Shown here one piece after another: positions 36,551 to 48,500 of a stretch of 64,000 nucleotides of DNA. The DNA comes from Trissonchulus latispiculum (Eukaryota > Nematoda > Enoplea > Enoplida > Ironidae): contig JASAND010020903.1 in NCBI GenBank assembly GCA_030248195.1, positions 103,083 to 167,082 of the forward strand, written 5' to 3'. Numbering within the stretch: the first letter of the stretch is position 1; every line of letters begins with the position of its first letter. A program made the translations under genes and the position numbers. The notes under the pieces are model-generated. The model saw only the letters and a list, made by a program, of their open reading frames with translations, ran no database searches and was not told where the DNA came from.

Positions 36551-39500
36551 TCAACATATTAAATGAGCAGGTCGTAACTTTGGAGACTTGGAGTCAACCT
36601 TTGAACCAAAAATTGCAGAAAGTCTTCGAACAGTCTTCGGCTGGGCTTTGGCTTCCTGTACTTGCAGTTGTCCACCACTTTTACGCCTGGCAAGCGGGGT
36701 AAGAGATCGTTTTCGAAGGCTGCCCTTTCCGCCAATACTACACGTGGAGACGTTTTCCACGGAATTCAAAGAAACAGCCAAACTACCGTGATAATTAATA
36801 TTTGTAGGGCAATCTAAAATAAAATGAAAACAATTATCTGTCAAACTGCTACAACTACTACTCAAACTAGAGCGTTTACTACTGCGACACAAATAATTAC
36901 AATAAAATTAATACAATTTGAAGAACCTATTCGTTATTGTATTGTAAATAAGCCATTATAGCAGCTACATTTTACAAACATTCATGTCTCCCGACGAAAG
37001 ATCACATTCGGATTTGAACTGCGATCATTATGCCCAGCTCAGCTACAATTTAGCTGGCGACAAAGCGAACACCTCCAATGTATGTCACATGTGCCTACCG
37101 GAGTCACAATCATCATAGAGAGTCCGTCCAGGTCGTAAGGCATAAGCAGATACTAAGGGAGAGGACGGTCTCAGGTCCACCCATTTTTCAGCAGAAGAAC
37201 CCCAGAAAGCTAAAATAAGTAATAGCAAGAGTATATAATATAATAGGAAGGGTGGGAAACTAAGCCCTTCCTAGTAGAAATGGCCTGCGAGATGCTCGGC
37301 ACATTAAGGCCGAAATCTCGGCGGGGTACTACTTACCATTGTTCAGCATGAGTTTATATGCGTTTGAACTAAAACGCATCTGATCGGCTAATCGCCTACC
37401 TTATGTCAAATTTAAGTGTATAAGCGCACCCCTCCCCAGATCTCAGAGGGGGTACCACCTAGCATTGTTAAGCGTGTGTTTATATGCGAATGAAAATGAA
37501 CTAAATTCATCTGATTGGTTGTTATAGCTAGTGCACCTGGAGCGTCCAACGCTTAACAACGTTAAGAGATACCCCGTCTGAGATCTCGGGAGGGGTTCGC
37601 TTATATGTACACGTAAAGTTGACATAAGGTAGGCGATTAGCCAATCAGATGCGTTTCAGTTCAAACGCATATAAACACATGCTGAACAATAGTAAGTGGT
37701 ACCCCTCCCGAGATTTCGGCCTTAATGTGCCGAACATCTCACAGGCCCTTTCCATTAGGAAGGGCTAACCTTCCCACTCTTGGTACTATATACTGTTGGT
37801 AATAGTCATATATGATTTTGTATGCCGTTTGTGATAGGTGCCGTATCTAATGACATGGAGTTTTGTGAATCTCTTTACGTACCGTAGGGAGCATGCCAAC
37901 TGAAGAAAGTAAACGGGTAACGTAAATGCTGAGGGTAGAATAAAGGAACGGAGTAAAGCTTTAAATCGGAAAGAAAGTGTTAAGTGCTTAATGTTTACCA
38001 TGTTCATTGCATTGATGACTGAAGGCTTTGAGCCAACTGGACATTTCGTCCACCGTTTCGCAGGCTATCTGGGCCTCCACAATCCGGTGATCAGCCTCGA
38101 ATCGTAGCGATCCACGAAACTGGTCCAATCGCTGTACTTTGGTAGTCTGTAACCAACAAAGCATAACCTTATACTTGTAAAGGAAATAAACTAGAGCTAA
38201 ATAATCATCATTGCGGTGCATCGTTAACCATCTAAAATTTTACAACAACACTATTAGCAGATGAATACAACTAATGAAAGCTATCTAATATGGAAAATTA
38301 GGAAAAATTTACAGAAATACGTAATACAAGAGGAAAAGCTTACCTTGGCAATAGGGATGCAAACACAAGGACGCTCCAAAACATTACGCAGGCCCGCCCA
38401 CCCACACAGCCGGCAGGCTCGAAGATTACACCACAGACGCTGCGGCTGATGTCCGTCCTACAACAAGAGCACCCGTGTGGATTCAATACAGTAATTAATT
38501 AATTAATGAGAAATCTGGAACTACAAAACCCAACATACAGTCAAAAACAAAATTATAATTTCTTGGACAGCTGAACTGAATCTAAATAAATTGAAGCTAA
38601 ACTAATTATTTTTAAATTAAAAGAAATGTGCTGAAAAAATAAAGGAAAAACAATTGTTCTTACAATGGCAAGACTGAGCCAGCCCTCCTTGATAGGACCA
38701 GCCGTCGAAATTGGTTGAACTGTGACTGTACAGCAAAGGTGTCCATACAGGGGAGGCAAACTGTCTTCTGGAACTGAAACAATGCATTTAAAATTAGATA
38801 AACAGAGATAAGAATAGACGTACAACAAGTTTCATGTGACAAACATAAGACGAGTTCTGCTCTATAATTTTCTTCGTGGATTTGTTTCATATCTACTAGT
38901 AAGGAAGATTGGCCTTCCCTGCGATGGTTTAAATTTGGGGTCGTAACGTTCCGCCTATCTTTTCCTTTGGACGTCAATTAGACTGGTCCCCCGGCCAGGG
39001 TTGGGAGTCTCGGTCTCGGTCTCGCCCAAAAGCCGAGACTTGACCAGTCTCGGTCTCGGTCTCGGTCTCGGTCTCGCCCAAAAGCCGAGACTTGATCAGT
39101 CTCGGTCTCGGTCTCGGTCTCAGTCTCGCCCAAAAGCCGAGACTTGACCAGTCTCGGTCTCGGTCTCGGTCTCGCTCATCCAAAAGTCTCGGTCTCGGAC
39201 CGAGACCGGAGATTTTTTGAAAACATCAAATTTCAGCGAAATTTTTAAATTAATGTAAAGAAAATTAACTGATGAGGTCCGAAAACCGTAGGTTTATGTG
39301 TTAAAGTCCGAAAATACTGGACCTAAGCCTCAAAAACTGAAAAAATTAAGTTTAAGCTAAAAATTGCTGGTCTCGGTCTCGGTCTCGGTCTCGCCCAAAA
39401 GCCGAGAATTGGCCAGTCTCGGTCTCGGTCTCGGTCTCGGTACCCTGGTCTCGGTCTCGTTGTCGGTATCGGTCTCGGTGAAATCTCGGTCTCGCCCACC

Positions 39501-42500
39501 CCCAGTTGTGTCGTATTCCCTTTCCAAATGTCAACAATGAAAAGAAGACGAGCTGTTCAAATATAGCCTAACCCGAAACGCCAAAAAAATTACGCAACAA
39601 AGCACCGACAATAGCTCATAACCTACCAAAAGTGGAGCAAGCAAACAGCTCACCAAACATCCGTGTTCGTTTCGAATGCTTTTTAAGCTAAATAATAAAT
39701 GACAGTGTCTTACAAGCCCGTGACTGTTTCAGATCAAAGCAACCGGCAGAATTCAAGACATCGGCTAAAGTAATTGTGGACTGAGCAATGCATTCAAATT
39801 TGACCGACTCATTTGCCAACTGCTGTTTCTACAAGCAAAGAGAACTAAATTAAACAGGACAAATTAGCTAACAGCTTTATAGTCTTCTACACAACACTTT
39901 CAAGATTAAAAATTTAACTTAGTTTTATACGTACAGTGAAAAAACCACAGAATTTAAATTTATATTTGTTGGTTAAGCTATTCAGATTGTCACACCGTTT
40001 AAACATAAGTGCCACTGATAAACTGATTAAGACAGATTCAATGTGGGTAGAAAAGTCATCTACTATCAAATCAAAGAGAGGGAAAGCTAGCCTCAGAAAC
40101 AGATCAGCAAATTGGTTGAAAACCTAATGAGCGTACATAGGGGGTTGAGCATTGTTTATGTACTACATGTGGAGTGGAACATCAGGACAATGCTTATCAC
40201 TATTAGTCAAGTCATGATAGTAGTTGGCGTTCAAACGAGCAATAGTTTTCCTTCAGATATTAAGTTCTATAGTCTACTATAGAACTAGATTATTCTGGCT
40301 TTGCTGGCAAGAGAGAGAGACGAATCAAACTACCAAGCAAATGATCAGGCTTCATTAGTAACCATGGCTCTCTCTTGCTCTGTCTCTGGATCTGTAGTTT
40401 GAACGCACGCGGCTGAGAGAGAGTAAAGGTGACAGTACGGCGGGTTGACTAGCAACCTCCCCTACTAGCTACCCCCCGCACTGATTTATGACTATGGTAG
40501 CAGGTGGTCTCTACTATCATAACTTTAGTCTACTGCTAGTAGGACTTTGACCCACCGACAAAGACTTACAGCATTAGCACTATACGTTAGGAAGAATAAC
40601 TATATACAAATGGATAAGCTGTACAAGGTAGTGCAGGAGGCCACAGCGAAATGGCTTCGAAGACGACTCAACGGCCCCTCAACCATGACCAGAACCAGCA
40701 CGTCAACCAAGCGACGACCTAGTGTCAAGGAAATCCCGTCCCCAGCCTACTCCAGCCTGGAAGGAGTGAACACCAAAACCATGTCCTCCCGACTGTATCC
40801 AGTCCTGAAGATACTGCAGGCGGCCGGTTTCGTTGCCTTCAGATTCGGTCGGTCTGGAAAACCCCATATCGGCGGTTCGCTGCTGCCCCAGCTATGGACT
40901 CTGATCTGCTGTATTGTGGCCATGGGAACGTTCGGCTTTACCATTTTTGTGGCAGATGCCCTACGGAAACAGTTCACCCTGTTCGATATCACAGTGATCA
41001 CGTTCATTATCAGCGGTCTGAAGCCGGGACACGGCCTGTTTAACCTGATCTGCATCGGGCCCTGTGCCCGGAAGGCCCATGTCCGGGTCATCAAACTGAT
41101 GGACGCTATCGACCTCCAGTTTCGCCAGCACTTTCATCGAACGCCCTCCGTCAAACACACGACCATTCTCTTCATCGCCATAACCCTACTGACCATTGTG
41201 ACGACGGGTGGTCTGCGGATCTTCGAGTACGTTCTGATGGAGAGTAAACTGGGTCAGAATCTCATCACGGATATGAGCCTCATCCTGGTAAGTTTTCTGT
41301 CCCTCTGGCAACTGATCCCGCTCTACTATTTCATCTACATCAACCACTTTATCCGCTGCTGGTTCTGCTATCTGGAACTGGAACTGCGGAAAGACTACCG
41401 GCTGCTGAAACGACCGATGCGATTCTATTATCTGCACTACTACAGGCTGACACTGTTAGTGGCCAATGTGGGCAACCTATTTCATCCGTTCATCTTTTTC
41501 TCTCTGGTCTTCTCCATTCTGGTCCTCTGTCTGACCATCTACTTTGTCTCAGAGGCTCAGAATATCCTCCTGTTCATTCCAACGGATCTGGAACCGTTTC
41601 AGCAAAGAATAAGGACAACCTTTCCACTGGTCTGGAGTCTCCTACAAATCATCACCGCCTTTCTCTATATCATCATCATATGCGTCACTGGGACCAGGAC
41701 CAATGAGAGGGTATGTCGATAGTCTCCGCTTACATACATATAGCACATTATCTTGCTGGCTAGTTGACATAAAGGTACTGGTTTCGTTTCGGGTATTTTT
41801 CACTCTCACTGCTTCAATCCTGCTGCCAACATTCATTCATCTACAATTCGAGATTTGCAGAGAAGTAACAACGATATGGGCGGTTTTTTAAAAAGGTTTT
41901 AAGGACATACGCACTGGGTTTATTTTAGGCAAAAACAAGTGGGGGGAGAGCGTGGGGGACGCCCACCCCCATTAGTGGGGGAGGGAGGTCGAAAAGTGGG
42001 GGGGGGGAAGAAAAGGGGCCAAAAATGCAGTATAAATAGCCTGTTTTCCATTTACACCGCTGTAAGTATGTATGCTTAAAAGTGCTCAAAAATCAAGTTT
42101 TAGCACCAAAAAAAGACGATTTTTGATCAAAAATTTTCGGCGAAGCCGGAAAAATCTTGACCAAAAATTCTAAAAAATTTGGCAATTTCTGGGCACCTTA
42201 ATGGGGGGAAGGGAAGCCCAAAAAAGTGGGGGGGGGGGAGCCCCTCCCCCCGTAAAATAAACCCAGTACGTATGGGACCTACAAAATACAACACTGAATA
42301 AATTAATAATGTTTCCAACAATGTTAAACATTATTAAAACCGAACAATAGCCAACGCCTAACCTAAAAAATAAAGTATAACGACTATGGAATGCGTAACT
42401 GTACATGGCACTTTAGATCAAGTTCTTTATATATCCGATATTAATTTTGTTGTTGTTGTTGGCTAAATTAGTGAGGAACAAAAAGAGTTCCTCGTCCTCC

Positions 42501-45500
42501 GTAGGTGTAAACAATACCACTACTTTCCAATTTTCTTATGTATATACGACGTGGGTAACCTGAATTAATTCAGCCATATTTTAGCTTCGAGATAGCCAAC
42601 TCTTTATGACAATATTATATCTCTTTCAAAGAAAGTCCATGTAAAGCTATTTCAGGCAAGAGCAATTACCAGAACAGTATTGGCCATAGCACCAGAGGAA
42701 GATAAGAACCGGAACAATGTAAGTAAAAAAAGACCAATAAAAACCATTGAAAGCTAATTGAGAAGACCAACAAAAAACCACCGAAAACCACTTAGCATTC
42801 TAGTCAATTTTATAACTTAAAAGCTTAATATGCTGCGTTTTATTACTTCCTGATCCTGAAGCACCTAAAGCTTAATATTGTATTATCATTAATTAACTAA
42901 CTGAAGCTGGTTCAAGAACTGTGTGCGAAATGTTTCAGGCACTTTGGATAATTCACCGTGCACAGGCTCAGCACTGCTGGGGCCTTTCGGTCTGGCGCGC
43001 AATACCCTTGGAGCGGCCACTACTTTTTACGGTATAGAATTTATTTCCTAACAACTGCTTCCATTGTTCGGGTAAACCAAATTAGCTAAGTCTAAATAAA
43101 GTAACTCACTAACACCAATTACCTACCACTTCAGTTACACTCTTAAAAAGACTCCTGTAGAAATTACAGGAATTCTTGTAGTTCTCTACAAAAGTGCTCC
43201 TGTGCAGTCAGTCACTAGCGGAGCTTCCTGTATTTTCCACAAAAGTAATTTTTGTATTTTTTACCGGTCTCTGGAATAGTAAAAATTACAGGAGTTTCCT
43301 GTAGAAAATACTGAGCAAACCTGTAGTTTTTATTACAGAAATTTCCTGTAGAAAATACTAAAGAAACCGGTAGTTTTGTTCGACTTTTTTTACAATCCTA
43401 TATCAGATACCAAACCTGTATTTTTTACAAGACAAAACCTGTAAATTTTACTGGAGCGACTTGTTATTTCAGAGGGGGGGGGGGCAGGTGTGGGGGGCGG
43501 CCGCTCCCAAAATATTTTCGGCAGGGAGCGGCCGTTACAAAAAAATCACCCACTGGGTGTTGGAAGACTGAAAATTTGAAAAAATTCAAAAATTTCAGTC
43601 TTCAAAAATTATCACCACTGTCGCCCTTATATACAAAATTTGCGTTATCAGCGTATCGAATACTTTCCTGTGAGCAAACCTGTAAACCAGTGAAAACTAC
43701 AGGTTTCATTTGTACTAAATACTGGTCTAACTTGTAGTCCATTCTACCAAAGTATGTCCGGTAAACACTACCAACGATGACCTGTAGAAATTACAAGACT
43801 CAACCTGTATTTTCTACAAAAGCTTTTGTACTTATCATCTACAAAAGTGATTCCTGTAGTTTCTACAGGAACATTTCTAAGAGTGTAGGGAGGACAGACA
43901 GCGCCTTAAAACATTTTACTAAAATTTTTCTCTAATGCATTTTGGTTATAACTGACTGTCTACCCCACTTTACGTTACTACTATTACATTACACTTTAAC
44001 TGTTTAGATTGCTAGCATCATGGGAACCTTTGCTATTGTTCTGCTGAAACTAAAAGAAGAAACCATCTCCTGCTTTGGAACCCGAACCACAGGACATCTC
44101 AAACAAGCAATACTGGGCAGTATACTGAAAAATTTGACCGGAACTTAAATCCGCACACGAACTAATAACGTACGTACGGGTCTGGCTATGGCTGGTTCAT
44201 TCTGTAAAGTGTAAGGTTAACATCAAAAGCCAAATACTTGCCAACCACGAACTCATTTTTAAATACATTATTATTTTATTTGTTTTTCAAATAAATTATT
44301 GACGGAAGGCATTGTACAGAAGTGTCAACATACCACAACGCTGCCAAATTTGCTGCCAATACTACGATTCAGTGAACCTCGAAGTCGCTGCTTCAGCCGC
44401 AGTGAGCCACTGTTCAGACGAGATGGACCACCGTCGCCCGACAGCAGAGCTGAATAGACTTCCACTGATAGGGTAAAATCCGGCAACATATCGTTACTAA
44501 AACATTTACAAAACACAAGTCAAAAACATAATGCATGACGTAAAATTTGCTAACTTATGCATCCTTAGCTTATAATAACTTAAAGCATTATAGTCCCAAC
44601 TAAACACCTTGTATGGTCGTGGTTCCAGAATTAATTTTCATTGGGAAACGAAATGATAATTGAATGATGGAATTGATTATAAAAACTGGAAACAAAATGG
44701 ATGTGCCAAAATTGGCAGCCAACTTCAAAAGACGCCCCCCGTCCCCAGCCTTATTCAGATCTTACATTAAATGCATCCATTACAGAAATAAAATACAATA
44801 CTATATTCACAATTGGAACTCACAAAACGAAGAAATCACTGAAAGTAACATCCGTGCAAGTTCTGTCCACTCCGTAGACTAGACGAGTGTCACAGATTTC
44901 GCCGCCACTGCGAATCAGGCAAAACAGGGCAAACTGACGGCAATCTAAAAAAGAGACAAAAACAATACGAAATCAAGTCCTACAAGGCAAGCCAGTACAA
45001 TCAAGCCTACCGTATCAAACTCGTCACAACACTCTGTAATTAATCCAAAAACTTTTTATTGGAAAAAAACAAGTGACCGCGGGCAGTTTTTTGTATCCAA
45101 AACACGCTGACGCACGTTGACTCAGATAAACGAATAGAAAATGTGTTTTTGCCAAAACACACAATTCTATTACCAACCTCCTTTGTTCTTGAAATGATCC
45201 CGCTCTTTCCAGGCAAGTGGGATTCTAAGTTCTAAAAACAAAGCACAAGTTGTGCATTACGTACATAAAGAAAGCACACATCTGAAAGAAAGAAAGTCTT
45301 TCTTGAAATTGTGCAAACTTCCAATAGAATGGATTGTTTTCATTAAGCTAACTTTAGATACGAGCAACATTGGACTTATTGTTTACCCACTCACAAGAAA
45401 GCATTCAGCTTTATCAACTGGCACGGCCGCACCCAGGGCGGGGGGTCTAGATACCCCTATTGGAGCGATCAAGGGCAAAATTGTTTCTGATTTTATAGCA

Positions 45501-48500
45501 AAACCAGCATGTTTAGAAAATTGATAATTACGTTTTGAAAGAACTGAACTTTCAATGTAAAATTTTTGGACAAAAATGCAAAAATATCCTAATTTCTGGA
45601 GGGCTCCCCAGCCCAGTCCCCATTTGGGTTTGAAATCATTCTCAAAATCCTGGGTGTGGCCATCCAACTTTATGTATGCCATTTTAAGATAACAAAAGGC
45701 TTTAAATGACTGAAAATTCGGATTTATTGGAGTCCAGACCCTGTGAAAGTCAAATGCCAATAATTATTGGCCTGTCTAAACAGCTGAAATTTGACAAATG
45801 CCTTACAGATATCTACAACGCAACGACGCAGCAATGCACCAGCATGACTGGCTACAAAATTAAGCTCCTTCATCAATTTTTCTGCCTAACTCCAAGCATT
45901 CGTTGGTACAATCACAGTGGCGAGATTTGGGACGCCTTTAAAGCAGGCGAAATAGATACCAATTTGGAGATGGTATTTCTACAGCCACGACACTTTGAAC
46001 AGTACTATTTGTCCAATCCCGTATATTTTGGTCAAATTCTATGGGCCTTTATGAAAAGACAAAGTCACACCACACTGGAACTGCAGACGCTACAGTTGTC
46101 TGCAACTGACCTGCTGCAACTGTTAAGCCCGATTCTATTAGCAGTCATTTTCTTCGGTCTATTTCGTCTGGGTGAAACGCTTCTAGCCGGTGTGAACAAG
46201 AAAAAACCGACTCTAAGCCAAAAACGACGCCGTCTCAGCATCAGTCACAAACTGCGACTTCTGGAACTGGTACTCCGCTTCACTCCCGTTCTCAGCACCA
46301 TCAATGCCATCGAAGGCGTCCTAAAACCCTCCGTCACTTTTGAAACGGTCACGGAAATGGTCCGTTCCGTTCATCAAGGCAAATACCAACTGATCCTGGA
46401 ATCCGAATATCAAACCTACGGACTGATTTCGGATAAGCTAAATCTGAACGAACACAGCAATCATCAGAATCGGTCCACCAACTATTACCAGATGGCTCCC
46501 ACTCTGAGCTCAGCCTGCCAAACAGTAGCACACAGTCGACAGAGTAATCGAATTCTCCTGAGCAATTTTGGCATGCTGTTGAGCCGCTGTCCCCAGACAG
46601 TGTGTCAGCTGCAACAGATACCGTTGAAAGGGATGCCCAATGCCGTGGCTGCCTATGTATTTTCCAAGAACAATGTCAGAGGCTTAAAGCTGGCGAGTGT
46701 ATTCACCAAAGCCCTGCTGGCGGGAGTGCTGGAAACACTGGATACGCCCAAACTGGAAGCGAAAAATCGAGAAAGAGTACAACACTACTGTAATGCCAGA
46801 GCTTCTGGCCAAATCCGACATGAACTAAGGACCACTCTAACGGATAAGGCACAATTTCTGACACTGTATTTGGCCGGAGTAGCCGGATCGCTGGTGGTAT
46901 TGTTGATTGAAAAACAGCTGTTTAAGAACAGACTGCTCAAGTTTAACAAACTGGCAGTGATAAAACAAAGTGTGGAATCACTGGTGGAATTGCTGTACAT
47001 TACCACAAAACCGAAGGCTTTAAAGCAGAGCGGTAACTAAACTACACACCAAGTAATGTGTTTATCATAGTTTGTATATTGTATAACATTCTGGTAGTTT
47101 TAATCTTGGAAATTAGAAAGTGGAGGGAGCGAAAGGACGACTTGCGAAACATGAACAGCCAAAGATACCAAGAATTATCAATGGAAAAAATTCTAATTTA
47201 AACCTTGCTCAAAGGATAATTAACCAACAAAGACACTACAAAATTGAATTAAACGTTTCCTGCAAAATTTAATGTTTCGATACTTTTTGGGTGGCTGCTG
47301 AAAAGGGGAAAGCAGCAAAAAGTACCACCTGTCCCAACAAACAAAATGCTAGCAATTAGCCTCCTGAAATTATCGCCTTATTATTAGTAGTATCTTAAAT
47401 GATCGAATTATCAAGACATACACAACATATTACATGAATTGTTGCTCTCTCCGTAATCTTGGCGTAATCTTTCGTAACAAACGATTGAGGAAATAGGCCA
47501 ATTTTCGCTTGACATTATTACCAAGAAATTTAGCTACACAGTTTGGAGAAATTTGGCAACAAATGTCAATACGACAAAAATACAGATTTTTGGCTTTTTT
47601 GCTAAACACAACCTACCAAAACCCCGAACGGGTTCGATGGGCCCTCCCAGGATTCCCTGAAAATCCCTAAACAAAACCCTGATATTATGCAATCACCAGG
47701 ATCACATACCTGCAATAGCAACCTTGGCAGTTCCCTGCTTGTCTTTACGAAGAAGCTGTCCGCTGCTTTTACTGAAACAAAAATAACAGACGTATGCTGT
47801 CGTATCGGATCGTACGTCTACAAAAATCCTAATTCCTAGTGATTTTTTTGAAGGCTTATGACTAAAATCTAAATCCAAACCAGAAAAAATGAGCAACAGC
47901 ACGGCAATACTGATAATAACTGACAAACTTTTGCAACTTTAAAGTGTTAGAACAACAACCACAACAAGTATTAACAGCATTATAGCGAGTCGTTAGTGTC
48001 CAAGATATTTTGCTGGTCGATAATTCTAAAATCTAATAAGAAAATCATGGTACTCTAAAAGAAAATTATTTCAATACACACCTTTCAGCAGCTATCTTCT
48101 GAGAGTGTCTTCTTTCCTCCAGTTCCAGGCCATAGCTGAGCATTCTCTGTTCACTGATCAAAAGGCTTTTGGCCGCCTCCAGGGCCGGCTGGGAATGGTC
48201 CGCGGCTGACATTGACTTGAGCATTTGACGCGCGGCTTCCCGCATACGAACCTCCAACTCAATCCTTTTCTCAAGATCAAATGCCTACAAATAAAAGGAA
48301 TGATTTCAACCATTTATTATATTATATTGATTATTTTAAAGATTGCAGTATATACTAGTGCGTAGCTACAAGTCATAAACTTTTCGGCAGGTAAAAATAT
48401 GCAGAAACAGAACAGCATGACTACATTTCCAAGCAACACACGATTTCCTTTTTCAGAGCGCCAGAGCACATGCATTTAAATTACGCGACGTGTACCAAAA

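Noticed and set aside
40547..40609. Longer start for the Gr-like gene
   Set aside because: The extension would begin with TTG; the first ATG in frame is at 40610.
41909..42271. Target duplication for the second G-run MITE
   Set aside because: Flanking bases ACGCA and TACGT do not match; a shifted TACG reading needs two unexplained bases.
42939..43031. Alternative frame of Gr-like exon 3 reading LLGPFGLARNTLG
   Set aside because: It leaves phase 1 at the donor and gives an immediate TAG after joining to 44008, whereas the other frame joins in phase 0 to a closing membrane helix.
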